Of a stretch of 30,163 bases of DNA, positions 1-12,383 are shown one piece after another (positions within the stretch are counted from its first letter, which is position 1; each line of letters begins with the position of its first letter). A program made the position numbers and the translations under genes. This DNA is from Coptodactyla brooksi (Eukaryota > Arthropoda > Insecta > Coleoptera > Scarabaeidae): positions 1 through 30,163 of the forward strand of contig JAWQRM010000116.1 of NCBI GenBank assembly GCA_033557675.1, in the 5' to 3' direction. The notes beneath the pieces are model-generated. The model was given only the letters and a program-made list of their open reading frames with translations. It made no database searches and had not been told where the DNA came from.

Positions 1-99
1 ACAATGGGGGTAGTTACGAAGGTAATAACCCCCAACCCCCCCACTTCCTGAGACACCGCATTCGGAGACAGCCTCACACTTTGGAGTATTAGAAAACAT
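1..99 (+). other. 5' leader of the R1-clade element with a G/C-run hairpin
   Basis: This is non-coding sequence before the ORF1 ATG at 100. Bases 6-17 (GGGGGTAGTTAC) can pair with 22-33 (GTAATAACCCCC) at 10 of 12 positions around a GAAG loop, and a second C run follows at 37-43. It is probably part of the element's 5' untranslated region. Whether the element starts upstream of base 1 cannot be seen. Confidence 0.45.
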
Positions 100-1403
100 A
101 TGGAGAACCTTAAACAAAATAGAAACAATACCGAACAAAACGAAACGAACACCAGAGCTCAAAACCGAAAAACCGAACAACCTCAATCAGAAAAAAGAAC
201 AGCGCATGATGAAGAGAGGGAGAAACCAGCACAAGCAAGGATCCTCATTGATACCATGAGGGTGGCAGTGCTGGGACAGTGCAATGTCAGTAATGACATG
301 AAGAAGGCGCTCCCAAAATTGGAAGAGATTATTGATAATCTCGAATTTATTCATAAAACTCGAGTGAAGCTTAATGTGGAAGCGATGGTCTCCACGCGAG
401 TTTCTCAGCGACCACAGACTAACTCTGTGCAAGATGTTGGCATAACTAAGAGAATAGTCACAAGTCCACAGCAGTCTTCACAAGAAGGCCTCAAAAGACT
501 AAGGCAAGAAGAGTCGAAGACTGAGAATGAGTGGAAGGAGGTCGTAAATAAAAAGATGAAGAAGAAGAGGGAGAAACAGGCGAAGAAGGAGATATCGCAG
601 AAAGATAAGAATAGGGACAAATCTGAGGAAAGGCGAAGGGGAAGAACGAAGCCTGACGCGATCCTCCTAAAACCTGTACGGGGTAAATCCTACGCAGATG
701 TCGTGAGAACCATTCATTAGCGAATTGATACCAGCGCAGCTGGCGTAGATGTAAAGTCGGTCCACCAGACTAGAACGGAAGGAGTTCTGCTAGAATTCAA
801 GAAAACCTCTGCGGAAGTTAGGGCGTCTTTTACTGACGCCCTGAAAAAAGCAGTAGGTGAATCAAGCAAGTCACAAAACTGGTTTCTAGAGCAACACTGG
901 AAATAAGGGATTGTGATTGCTGCACAACAGCAAGAGAAATCGAGGAGTTCGTGAAGAGGATAATACCAGGGTATGGATGGAGGATAGAAATAAAAATGAC
1001 AAATGGAAACCAGAGAAAGCAGCGTCTTGCCCTAGTCAAAATAGAGGAGATAGCAGCCGAGCAGCTCCTTAAAGCTGGTCGTCTATTGGTTGGCTTTGTT
1101 AGCTGCAAAATCAGGCGGAGAACGGAGGTCATGCGATGTTAGCGCTGTCTTGACTACGGACATTACAGCAACTCTTGCAGGGGCCCCGATCGTAGCAAGC
1201 TATGTTATGTTTGCGGCGGTGCGCAGCACATGTTGAAGGATAAGGAGGCTGCAGAGCTTTCATGTTTCTTGTGCTCCACGAATGATCCTGGTGGTCGGAA
1301 ACACTCGGTCGGATCAAGAGCGTATACAGCCTTTCGGGAGGAGACATACACAGAGTACTGTAGGGTGACATACACAGACGCAGGACAGCACATCACCTCC
1401 TAA
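100..1403 (+). pseudogene. R1-clade ORF1 (gag-like nucleic-acid-binding protein), broken
   Basis: In R1-clade LINEs, ORF1 binds the element RNA and forms the ribonucleoprotein. The first 206 codons are open: a polar Asn/Glu/Lys start, then a strongly basic stretch near residues 145-185. A TAG at 718-720 stands where the second copy in this window has CAG. A one-base loss near 870 moves the frame, which is recovered from 951. The last part has two zinc knuckles. The first is C-x2-C-x4-H-x4-C with Cys codons at 1137, 1146 and 1176 and His at 1161, with a stop inside it where the second copy has Tyr. The second has Cys at 1203 and 1212 and His at 1227 but has lost its final Cys. The frame ends at TAA 1401-1403. 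The ATG at 100 is the first in frame. Confidence 0.83.
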
Positions 1404-4236
1404 CACAGCTCAGTTTTGAAAAAAAAGCTGATATTATAGTCATCAGCCAACAGTACCAGGAGAGGGCTGGAGCGGGATGATACGCCGATGAATTAGGTAC
1501 CGCGGCCATCTGGATCCCGGATCCACGAAAACTACACGTTTCGGATCAGGGATCTGGACGCGACTTTGTTTGGGTGAGACACATATCAGTGACCTATATC
1601 AACGTGTATCTCACCCCAAACGACCGGATAGATGACTTCCAGTCCAAACTGAACGGTCTGGAGGACACGCTACGGGAAGTGCAAGGGGATCTCATCGTGG
1701 CTGGAGATTTCAACGCCAAAGCTCTCGAATGGGGAGCGGCCGGGCCGGACTCTAGAGGGAGACGTATCATGGAGATGGTTTCAAGACTGGAGTTAGCGGT
1801 TCTTAACTTGGGCTCGACGTCAACCTTTAGAAGGCCCGGCTGTAGAGAGACAATCCTTGACGTATCTCTAGCCAGCGAACATCTCGTAGCAAGAGTAACT
1901 GGCTGGCGGGTGATTGAAGATTACACCGGAAGCGATCACCAGTATATCGTATTTGATATACGTGACTCAAAGCCAACCGTAAGTATTCAGGCGCGAGTCC
2001 CCCGATGAACCGAGAGAGCCTGTCATTAGCCATAAACAACGGTCTGAGATTCCTTGAAAACGCGCCCGCACATCTATCGTCGATTGCTCAAGCCAGGATG
2101 AAGACTACAGCAACCATGCAGCTTATCCAGAAAACTTGTGCAATAGCGGTGCCAAAGAAGAACACGAAACGGCAGAAACGTCCTGCATACTGGTGGACGA
2201 ATGAAATTGCAGATCTCCGAAAGAAGTGCTTACGGCTACGCCGTTTAGTACAAAGAATGAGGAGCCGCGATCTCGACGCAGCCCCTTTGGTAGCAGAACA
2301 CCAAGCAAAAAAAGTGCTCAAGTGGACCATCAGGGCTAGTCAGCGACAGTGCTGGAAGAAGCTGGGCCTGGATATAGACCATAACCCGTGGGGATTAGGG
2401 TACCATATCGTCACCCGTAAACTGGGAGCCTTTACGAAAGGTAGCCCCGAAGACGCGACGAGGGTTGAGAAGATCGTGAGAAACCTTTTCCCATCTCATC
2501 CGAAGAGAGATATTGGCCCGGCAACGTCTAATAATCTGGAAGCCCCATTGTTCAGCGAGGCGGAGCTTCGCAAGGCTGCATCTACGATGAAGAATAAGAG
2601 AGCTCCTGAACCGGATGGCCTTCAAGCGGAAATATTGAAAGTCGTTGCAGAGAGTCACCCTATGCTTTTACTTGGTATGTATAACAGTTGTCTTAGCGCA
2701 GGCTAAGACTGTTCCCTGCACCGTGGAAGAGAGCGAGACTTGTACTCGTAAGCAAGGGCAAGGGACTAGCAGATGCCGCTTCGTCATACAGGCCTTTATG
2801 TATGCTTGATACGGCTGGCAAACTTCTGGAAAAACTGCTTAGACCACGACTCCAAGAAGCCGTTAGGGCAGCGGGCGATCTCCCTGCTCGTCAGTGTGGA
2901 TTTCGAACGGGTCTCTCCACTATCCAGGCAGTCCAGGAGGTTGTCGCGGCCGCAAAGTTGAGGGAGCGTGTGAACCATTTCTCTCGCCCATTGTGTCTGT
3001 TGGCTACCTTAGACGTGAAGAATGCGTTTAACTCCGTCAGGTGGGACTTGGCATTGGAAGCACTCGAACAGGATTTCACAGTCGCGAAGTATCTACTCCG
3101 AATTTTGGGAGATTACCTAAATGAGCGCTTCCTAGAATATAATACAGACAATGGTCCGAAAAGCTTGGAGTTAACGTCGGTGGCAGCCAGGGCTCCATAC
3201 TGGGACCCGATATTTGGAATATCTTTTACGACGGCATTCTACGTATGGAAGTCCCTTAGGACACATTTCTGGTGGGGTACGCAGATGACATCGCAGTAAT
3301 TATAACTGCAAGGGATACTGAAGTGGCTCAACTGCGGCTCGATCAGTTTATGCGTCGAGTCATCTCCTGGATGGAGAATCACGGACTGTGTTTAGCAGGA
3401 CACAAGACAGAGATCGTGCTACTAACGAAGAGGCTCATCAATACCATGTGCAGCTTCACAGTAGGAGACGCGACGGTTCCGACTAAGTCGGCTGTCAAAT
3501 ATTTAGGAGTCATGCTCGACACGAAACTAACGTTCGGAGGGCACATAATAAAGGCAGCCGACAAGGCAGCAACAGTAGTGGCATCGCTTTTGAGTTTAAT
3601 GGCCAACATTAACGGTTCTCGACCGTACATGAGGCGGGTACTGATGCGTGTTGCCGAAACAATTATGCTGTATGGTGCAGAAGTTTGAGCCGAAACGCTG
3701 CGATATGAAAAATATCGCAAACGTATTGCGGCGGTGCAGAGACGAGGTGCTCTGAAAATCGCGTGCTCTTACTGCACGGTCTCTGAACCCGCGGTACTAG
3801 TGGTCGCTGGTGTAATCCCGATAGATCTACTGGCCCAGAAGAGACAATTTGTCCACCAGCGGAAGCCCGTTCTAGGAAAAAAGGAGGCATCTAAGCTCGC
3901 CAGATCCAGAAGCATGGAAATCTGGAAAAGGAGATGAGAAGAAGAGACTAGAGGCAGATGGACCGCCTGACTGAGCTGATCAGTCAGCTCGATGGCTGGC
4001 TGAACCGGAAATCAGGAGAGGTCGACTTCTACCTCACTCAATTTCTGACTGGGCATGGACTTTTCTTCTCCTATCTCAAAAAAATGGGAAAAATATCGGA
4101 CAGCAGCTGTCCCTACGGCGACACGAATGTCGAGGAAGTGGTGCCATACCGAAGTAATGCCTCATGGTGGTGCCGGGATGGATTTCACGCCACTAAAATG
4201 GATATGAGTTTAGTCGGTAGGGGCTGTTCAGGATGA
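1404..4236 (+). pseudogene. R1-clade ORF2 polyprotein (endonuclease + reverse transcriptase), broken
   Basis: This encoded the enzyme that nicks the target and reverse-transcribes the element RNA. Endonuclease frame: readable from about 1420 (ADIIVISQQY) through an in-frame stop near 1480, then GDFNAK at 1703-1720 and SDHQ at 1931-1942, the APE-type metal and catalytic motifs. The frame shifts near 1990-2005. Reverse transcriptase: a degenerate APGPDG motif reads APEPDG at 2602-2619; a frameshift near 2704 is followed by the KLLEKLL region; motif A is LDVKNAFNSV near 3008-3038; another frameshift near 3178 comes just before motif B, GGSQGSILGPD; a stop follows near 3256; YADD lies at 3278-3289. 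TGA replaces TGG after the YGAEV motif near 3686. The C-terminal part needs a further frame change near 3945 and ends at 4236. At least five lesions make it non-functional. Confidence 0.88.
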
Positions 4237-4412
4237 ATTAGTCGAGTCCGACACTCTAGAGACACGGCCCTGCGCCAAAAAAGAAGCGTCGCCTTTTTAG
4301 GATATATAGCGTCTCATATCAGTTAGTCGTAGTCTTTCATTCATCATGACGATGTTAACTTGGTTTGCGAAACGTGTGTGGAGCGTTCTCCCTTCAACTG
4401 TTGGCGTTTTCA
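4237..4412 (+). other. Presumed 3' untranslated region of the R1-clade element
   Basis: Non-coding sequence lies between the last ORF2 frame and the first recognisable satellite monomer. No poly(A) or target duplication is visible. The exact end is uncertain because the first satellite unit is degenerate. Satellite-like wording starts at about 4413 (GTTGTCATG followed by AATTTGGTACTTTTG). Confidence 0.4.
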
Positions 4413-6254
4413 TGTTGTCATGTCAATTTGCAATGACATAAATTTGGTACTTTTGCCGCCAATTCCACAGCTTTCACGGAACATGGCACCGGAAACTTCA
4501 ATTTGAAACTTCTGGTGCCAATTTGGAAGATGTCATGGTAACTTGACATTGGTAACATCAACTAGAATCTGCTGGTGCTAATTTGACAGTAGTCATGGAA
4601 ACTTGGCACTGGTATCGTCAATCTGGCGTTTTTGACGCCAATTTGTCAGCTGTCATGGTGACTTCTCACAGTAAACACCAATTTGGAACTTCTGGTGCCA
4701 ATTTGACAGTTGTGATGGTAACTTGGCGCAAGAAACTTCAATTGAAAGTTTCTGGTGCTAATTTGAAGGTTGTCATGGAAATTTGGCAATGATGACATCA
4801 ATTTAGCACTTTTGACGTAAACCTGACATGAGAACATTGCACAGTAAACTTCAATTTGAAACTTTTGGTACCAACTTGGCAGTTTTCATAGCAACTTGAC
4901 ACACGAAACCTCAATTTGAAGCTTCTGGCGCCAATTTAACAGATGTCACGGCAACTTGATACTAGAAATCTCAATTTGATGCTTCTGGTGCTAATTTGAC
5001 AGTTGCAATGAAGATTTTGTAACGTCAATTTGGAACGTTTGACGCCGATTTGGCAAATTGCAAAAGGAAACTTCAACTTGAACGTTCTGGGATCAATTTG
5101 ACAGATGTCATGGTAACTTGATACAGGAAATCTCGACTTGTAGCTTCTGGTGCTAATTTGACAGTTGTTATGGCAACATGGCGCAAGTAACCTCAATTTG
5201 AAGTTTCTGATGCCAATTTGACAGCTGTTATGGCAACTTGACACAGGAAACGTCAACTTGTACCTTCAGTTGCCAATTTGACAGATGTCACGGTAACGTG
5301 AAACTGGAAACCTTAATTTGAAGTTTCTGGTGCTAACATGACATTTGCCATGAAAATTTGGTAACGTCCATTTGCCACGTTTGACGCCAATTTGACCATT
5401 ATCATGGTAACACTGACACTGGAAATCTCACTTTGAAACTTCTGGTGCCAACTTGACAGTTGTCACTCTTAACTTGACACTGTAAACTTCAATTTGAAAC
5501 TTCTGGTGCTAGTCTGAACGCTGACACGAAAATTTTGCACTGGTAATGTCAATCTGACACAATTCTTAAGTCAACCTGGCACAAAAAAACTTGAGTTTTT
5601 TTAAAGTTTCTAGTGCTAATTTGACAGATGTCATGGCAACTTTGTACAGGAACCCTCAATTTGAAGCTACTTGTGCCAATTTGACAGCTATCATGTAAAT
5701 TTGGCACTGAGAACATAACAAACATAACATAATTTGGTAGTTTTGACGCCAATCTTACAGTTGTCATGGCAAAATGACACTGGAAACTTCACTTTGAAGC
5801 TTCTGATGCCAATTTCACATTTGTCATATTTAACTTGACACTGTAAATCTCAATTTGAATTTTCTACTGTCAATTTGACAGCTGTTATGGAAATTTGGCA
5901 CGGGTAACGTCAATTTGGCACTACTAACGCCAATTTGACAGTTGTAACGGCACCTTGGCATAGGAAACCCCAATTTGTAGCTTCTGGTGCCAATTTGACA
6001 TTTGTCATGACAACTTGACTCAAGAGACCTCAATTTGAAACTTCTGGTGCTAATTTGACTGTATTCGTGGCAACTTGACACTGGAAACCTCAATTTGAAA
6101 CATCTGGTGCTAATTTAATAGTTATCATGGGAATGTTGCACTGGTACCATCAATTTAGCATTTTCGAAGTCAATTTGACAGTTGTCATGGCAACTTGGCA
6201 CATGACACCTCAATTTGAAGCTGCTGGTGCCAATTTGACGGTTGTCATGGCAAC
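4413..6254 (+). repeat. 60-bp satellite array, forward orientation, block A1
   Basis: About 31 diverged monomers with a 60-bp period, visible because the same words fall in the same column line after line. The shared core is AATTTGACAGTTGTCATGG followed by CAACTTGGCACTGG. Type 1 monomers carry TTTGAAGCTTCTGGTGC; type 2 carry TTTGGCACTTTTGACGCC. Because 60 is a multiple of three, the reverse strand yields recurring 20-residue open stretches that should not be read as genes. Confidence 0.93.
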
Positions 6255-6455
6255 TTTTTTTTTAATAACAACCTTGCACATAACAATCTATCACTGTGAT
6301 ATTCGGCAATGAATAAAACAATGTTCTTTGACATGAAAGGAATATGACTACTGGCACATCCTTACAATTCTTAACCTAAAAATACACTTGATCTGCTTTA
6401 ACTATTCAGTTCACTAGGTCTTGTGTAATTCTGTACTTCACTCTTCTCATCACTC
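6255..6455 (-). mobile_element. Short A-tailed retro-insert of unknown family inside the satellite
   Basis: The satellite stops at GGCAAC and is replaced by about 200 bp of unrelated AT-rich sequence. It resumes at CAACTTGATGCAGG in the same phase. The left edge is a run of about nine T, so read on the - strand the insert ends in a short A tail, as expected for target-primed reverse transcription. CAAC occurs on both sides and could be a short target duplication. I recognise no coding sequence. It could be a SINE or a severely 5'-truncated LINE. Confidence 0.5.
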
Positions 6456-9400
6456 TGTCAACTTGATGCAGGAAGCTTCAATTTGAAGTTTGTGGTGCTA
6501 ATTTGACATTTGTCATGGATGTGCATATTTTGGCACTGATAATGTTAATTTGGCAATTTTGACGCCAATTTGGCAGATGTCAAGGAATTTTTGTGCTTGT
6601 TTCGTTAATATGGCATTCTTGACGCCAATTTGGCAGATGTCATGTCACTTTCACATAGAATTTGAAGCTCAATTTGAAGCTTCTGACAGATGTTCCTTTA
6701 AACTTGACACTCCGAATATCGATTTGAAGCTTCTAATGCGAACTTGATAGATGTTACGGCAAATTATCACTGGATACCTCGAATTGAAGTTTCTGGTTCG
6801 AATTTGACATTTGCCATAAATGTTTGACGCACTGGTAACGTCAATTTGGCACTTTTGACCACAATTTGATAGTTCTCATGGCAGCTTAGCACTGGAAACC
6901 TTAATTTGAAGCTTTTGGGGATAATTTTATAGTTGTTATGGTAACTTGACAATGGTAACTTCAATTTGAAACTTCTGGTGCCAATGTTGCAGTTGTCATA
7001 GCTATTTGGCACAAGTAACCTGAATTTGAAGTATCTGGTACCAATTTTACTGTTGTCATGGCAACTTGACATAAGTAACTTCAATTTAAAAGTTCTGGGG
7101 ATAATTTTACAGTAGTCATGGAAATTTGGCACATTTGACGCCAATTTGGGGGTCGTCATGGCAACTTGACACAGGAAACTTCAACACAGGAAGCTTCTGA
7201 CGCTAATTTGACGATTGTTATGGCCAACTGACATGGGAAGAATCAACTTGAACCTTCTGGTGCCAATTTGACTGCTGTCATTTTTAACTTGAGACCGGAA
7301 ACATTAATTTGAAGCTTCTTGTACTAATTTGACAGCTGTCATGGAAAGTTGGCACTGGTAACATCAATCTGAAACTTTTGACGCCAATTTCACTGTTGTC
7401 ATGGCAACTTGGCACAGGAAACCACAATTGAAGCTCACGGTACGAATTTGACAGTTTTCATGGCAACTCGGCGCAGCAAATTTCAATTTGAAGTTTTTGG
7501 TGCTAATTTGACACCTGGCTATTTCAAACTTGACACTGGATACTTCAAATTGAAGTTTCTGGTGTCAGTTTGACAGTTGACAGTTTAAACTGTGTATACC
7601 TCGATTTGAAGCTTCTGGTGATAATTTGACAGTTTTCATGGCAACTTGACACGAAATCTCAACTTGAAGCTGCTGGTGCTAACTTGATATTTGCTATGGA
7701 TATTTGGCACTGGTAACGTCAATTTGGCAACTTTGACGCCAATTTGACAGTTGTCATGGAAGTCTGGCACTGGTGGCGTCAACTCCGACATACGTGAGAA
7801 TCTGTTACAAGTAACCCCAATTTGAAGCTCCTGGGCCAATTTGATAGTTGTCATGGCTACTTGACACAGGAAACCTCAGTTTGTAGTATCTGATAATCAT
7901 CTTACAGTTGGCATGGAAATTTGGCACTGATAACGGCAATTTGGCACATTTGACGCCAATTTGAGAGTTGTCATAGCAACTTGATATAGGAAGCATCAAT
8001 TTGCACCTGGTGGAAGTTTGACAGTTGTCATGGAAATTTGGCACTTTTGACGCCAATCTGGCAGTTGTCAGGGTAAGAGCACTGAGAACTTCAATTTGAA
8101 GCTGCTGATGCTAATTTGAGAGTTTACATACCAACTTGACACTGGAAATTTCAATTAGAAGCTTCTACTGGCAATTTGACAGTTTTCATGACATTTTGGC
8201 TCTGGAATCATCTATTCGAAGCTCCTGGCGCCAATTTGACAAATGTCACTTTAAACTTGACACTGTAACCTGTAAAGCTACTAATGTTACTTTGACAGAG
8301 AGATTCTCATAAAGATTGGGCGCTGGTAACGTCAATTTGGCACCTTTCACGCCAATTTGAAAAGTTGCTACAGTTGGCCACTTCACATAGGAAATCTCAA
8401 TTTGAAGCTTCTGGTGTTGATTTGACAGTTGTCATGGGAATTTAGCACCGGTAACGCCACTTAATTGCGTAACTTGACACTGGTACCCTCAATTTGAATT
8501 TTCTGGTGCTACTTTTACAATTGTCATGATTTGGTACTGGGAACGTCAAGTTGGCACGTTTTACGCCCATTTGACAGTAGTTATTGCAACTTGGCACATG
8601 AAACCTAAATTTGTAGCTTATGGTGCTAATTTGACAGTTGGTATAGCAACTTGAAACAAGTAACCTCAATTTGAAGCTTCTGGTGCTTATTGGACAGTTG
8701 TCATGGAAATTTAATACTGGTAACGTCAATTTGACCCGTTTACCGTCAATTTGTGAGTTGTCATAGTAACTTCACATTGAAAACTTCACTTTGAAGTTTC
8801 TGTTGCCAATTTGACAGTTGTCACCTTTAACTTGACACTCGAAACCTTAACCTGAAGCTTCTGATGACAATTTGATAGACGTAACTGTAACTTGTCCCTG
8901 GAAACATCAATTTGAAGCTCCTTATAGTTGTCATGGAAATTTGGCACTTGTAACATCAATCTGGAACTTTTAACGCTAATCTGACAGTTGACGTGGCAAC
9001 TTGGCACAGGAAGTCTCAACTTGAAGTTACTGGAGCCACTTTCACAGTTGTTATAGCAACTTTACACTATAAACTTCAATTTGAAGTTTCTGGTGGCAAT
9101 TTGACAGTTGTCTGTTTAAAGTTGATAGTGTAAACCTCGATTCGGTGCCAATTTGACGTTTGTCATGGCAACTTGGTACAAGAAACTTCAATTTGTAGGT
9201 TCTGGTGCTAATTTGACAATTTTCACGGCAACTTCACACTGGTAACCTCAATCTGAAGCCTCTGGTGCCAATTCGAAAAATGTCACTTTAAACTTGATAC
9301 TGTAAACATCAATCAAGCTTCTAAAGTCAATTTGACAGATGTCACTGCAACTTGACACTGGAAACCTCAATTTGAAGCTTATGGTGCTAATTTGACATTG

Positions 9401-10327
9401 ATATTTGGCACTAGTAACGTCAATTTGACACGTTTGACGCCAATTTGAAAGGTTTGACGCCAATTTGATAGTTGGTAAATTGGTGTTAAAGACATAAATT
9501 TGACAGTTGTTACTTAAGCTTGTCAATGTAAACCTAAATTTGAAGCTTCTGATGCCAATTCGACAGTTTTTCTAGTTCTCAACTAGAAGTTTCTGGTGCG
9601 AATGTGACAGCTGTCAGTTAAAAATTTGACAGTGTGAACTACGATTTGAAGCTTCTGGTGCCAATTTGCAGGTGTCATGGCAAATTGATACAAGTAATCT
9701 CAATTTAAAGCTTCTGGTGCTAATTTGGCAGTTGTCATGACAACGTGCACAAGAAACCTCTATTTGAAGCTACTGGTGCAAATTTGGCAGTTCTCATGGC
9801 AACTTGACGCAGGTAACTCCAATCTGAAGCTTTTGGGGCTTATTTCACAGTTGTCACCTTAAACTTGACACTGTGAACATCAATAGGAAGCTTCTGGTGC
9901 CAATTGGAAAAATGTCACGGCAACCTCATTTTGCAACTTCCGATGCTAATTTGACATTTGTCATGGATATGTGGCACTGGCAATGTAAATTTGGCACACT
10001 TGACGCCAATTTCACTGTTGTCATGACAATTTGATACTGAATACCTCACTTTGCAGTTTCTGGAACTGATTTAACAGTTGTAATGGAAATTTAGCTCTGG
10101 TAACGTCAATTTTTCACTTTTGACGCCAATTTGATAGCTGTCTTGGTAACTTAGCACTGGAAACCTCAATTTAAAGCTTCCGGTTCCATCTGATCGTTGC
10201 CACTTAAGCTTGACACTGTAAACCGCAATTTGTAGCTTTAGGTGTCAATTTGACAGTTGTCATAGAAATTGACACTGGTAATGTCAATTTAGCACTTTTA
10301 ACGGCAATTTGACATTGGCCATGAAAA
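6456..10327 (+). repeat. 60-bp satellite array, forward orientation, block A2
   Basis: About 64 monomers, the longest uninterrupted block. Type 2 units (TTTGGCAC then TTTGACGCC) are regularly preceded by a type 1 unit whose end reads GGAAATTTGGCACTGGTAACG, while most other type 1 units end in CAACTTGACACTGGAAACC. So the two types form a 120-bp unit in places. Monomers differ from each other at many positions and carry small indels, which points to an old, unhomogenised array. Confidence 0.93.
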
Positions 10328-10730
10328 GAAATGTGATAATCACCCGGGTTGTCAGACAGCTAAGGAGACACTTCGCTATCCGAATGCTGCAACAGCTAAG
10401 GATTACACTAATCTATCGCGGAGGAACCTCCGTATTCTTAAAGGAATTGACTTTGCTACATGTAGGGGTTGCGAAGCAGAGTAGGAAACAGCTCTACACA
10501 TTCTATGCGATTGCCCAGCACCTAACAACTTAAGAGAAACCTTTTCATAAGACTCAACCGTAACCTCTGGTGGAATCCGGAGCTCCGCCCCGGGACGTCT
10601 GCTGGCTTTCATGGAATGTGTGGGCTGGCTGAGGGACTAGGGGCGCGACTTCAGGAGGATGCACAATGGACCTGCTGATGCCTCAGCGCTGCGGGTTAAC
10701 CGCACCCCCACCTACAAAGATCCAGATCCA
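10328..10730 (+). pseudogene. 3'-terminal fragment of a LINE (C-terminal Cys/His region), inside the satellite
   Basis: A 0.4-kb non-satellite insert. A + strand frame from about 10455 reads ATCRGCEAE, a stop, then ETALHILCDCPAPNNLRE. The C-x2-C spacing followed by ETALHxLCxCPA is the signature downstream of the reverse transcriptase/RNase H region in many insect LINE polyproteins. The rest is rich in stops. Satellite resumes at about 10731 with AACCTCAATCTG. Only the last part of the element is present, as in ordinary 5' truncation. The clade cannot be assigned, and it does not match the R1 copy at 1-4412 by eye. Confidence 0.6.
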
Positions 10731-12383
10731 GAGAACCTCAATCTGAAACTTCTAGTGCTAATTTGACAGTTGTCACGGAAATTTGGCACAGGTAACGTCA
10801 ATTTGGCACTTCTGACGCCAATTTCACAGTTTTCATGGCAGCTTGGCACATAGAACCTCAATTTGAAGGTACTCGTGCCAATTTGACAGATGTCACGGTA
10901 ACGTGACACTGGTCATCTCAATTTTAAGCTCCTGGTGCTTATTTGACAGCTGTCTTGGAGATGTGGTACTGGTTACTTCAATTTGGCACCTTTATCATAG
11001 CAACTAAGCACTGGAAACCTTAATTTGAAGCTTCTGATGATTTTGCTGTTGACATGGAAATTTGGCACTGGTAACTTCAATCTGAATCCTCTGGTACTAC
11101 TTTGAAGGTACTACTTAAAGTAGTACCTTCAACGTCAGTTTCCACTTTTGATGCCAATTTGTAAGTTGTCACGGCAACTTGACAGGGGAAATCTCAATTT
11201 GAAGCTTCTGGTACTAATTTCGCAATTGTTATTTAGATTTAGCACTGGTAATGTCAATTTGGTACTTTTGACGCCAATTTGACAGTGCCATGACAACGTG
11301 GCTCAGGAAACCGCAATTTGTAGCTTCTGGTGCCAATTTGGCAGCTGTCATGGCAAATTGAGGTTCCAAGTGCCCAGAACCTCAATTTGAAGCTTTAGAA
11401 CTGGAAACCTCAATTGGAAACGTTAATTTGCTGCTTTTGAAACTGATTTGGCTGTTATCATAGATATCTGACAATGGTATCCTCAATCTATACCTTCTAC
11501 TACGACGTGCTACTTTGACAGTGGTCATGGAGATGTGGCACTGGTAACGTCAATTTGCACTTTTGACGCCAATTTGTCAGTTGTCACGCCAACTTGACAC
11601 AGGGAACATCAATTTCAGGCGTTTGATGCCAATTTGACAGTGTAAACATTAATTCGAAGCTTCTGATGCCAATTTGACAGATATTACAGCAAGTTGACAC
11701 TGGCAATTTGAAGGTTCTGGTGTGACGTTCATAGTATTTGGCACCAGTAACATCAATTCAGCACCTTTGACGCCAATCTGGCAGTATATATGGAAACTTC
11801 ACACTGGAAACCTCACTGTGAAGCTTCTGGTAAAAATTTGACACTTGTCATAGCAACTTTATACTGGGAATCCGAATTTGAAGCTTCTGGTGCTAATTTG
11901 ACAGTTTTCATGGAAATTTGGCACTGGTAATGTCAATCTGGCACTTTTGACGCTAACTTGGTAGTTGACATTGCAACTTAGCATAGAAAACTTCACTTTG
12001 AAGCTTCTGGTGCTAATTTGACAATTACCATTGAAATTCGGAACTTGTAACGTCAATTTGGCACTTTTTACACCAACTTGACAGTTGTCATGGCAACTTG
12101 GCGCAGTAAACTTCAATTGAACCTTCTGCCGTCAATTTGACAGTTTTCATGGCAACTTGACACTGGTAACCTCAACTTACAGATTTTTGTGCTAATTTGA
12201 CAGTTGCCGTGGGAGCGTAATACTGGTAACGTCAATTTGGCACTCTTGACACCAATTTGTCAGTTGTCATGGCATCATAGTATTGGAAACGTTAATTTGA
12301 AGCTTCTGGTGCCAATTTGACAGATGTCATAGTAGGTTGACCCTGGTAACTTCAATTTGAGCCTTATGGTGCTACTTTGACAG
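10731..12383 (+). repeat. 60-bp satellite array, forward orientation, block A3
   Basis: About 27 monomers of the same two types, more degraded than in A2, with short partial units around 11355-11720. It contains a perfect 27-bp palindrome at 11104-11130. It ends at the target duplication ACAG (12380-12383) of the solo LTR. Confidence 0.9.
11104..11130. repeat. Perfect 27-bp palindrome within the satellite
   Basis: GAAGGTACTACTT, one A, then AAGTAGTACCTTC: 13-bp arms with a single-base centre. The left arm is normal satellite sequence (a variant of TGGTGCTACTTTGAC). The right arm is its inverted copy, so this is a local foldback duplication and not a separate insertion. Confidence 0.85.

Larger units (their letters stand above)
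1..4412 (+). mobile_element. R1-clade non-LTR retrotransposon, decayed, nearly full length
   Basis: Two-ORF LINE layout: a basic gag-like ORF1 ending in zinc knuckles, then ORF2 with an apurinic-type endonuclease, a reverse transcriptase with YADD, and a C-terminal region reading GRWT, FYLTQFLTGHG and a degenerate CPY...C. These traits together are typical of the R1 clade. The left end may lie outside the window. The 3' end is judged only by where satellite begins, near 4413; no poly(A) is seen. Several frameshifts and premature stops show that it is dead. R1-clade elements often use specific targets (28S rDNA, telomeric TTAGG). Neither target is visible here, so the insertion site is unexplained. 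A second partial copy lies at 25136-25972 on the other strand. Confidence 0.88.

Noticed and set aside
10309..10533. 74-codon + strand open frame in the insert at 10328-10730
   Set aside because: The ETALHILCDCPA signature lies in another frame of the same strand, so this open frame is a shadow of the LINE fragment.
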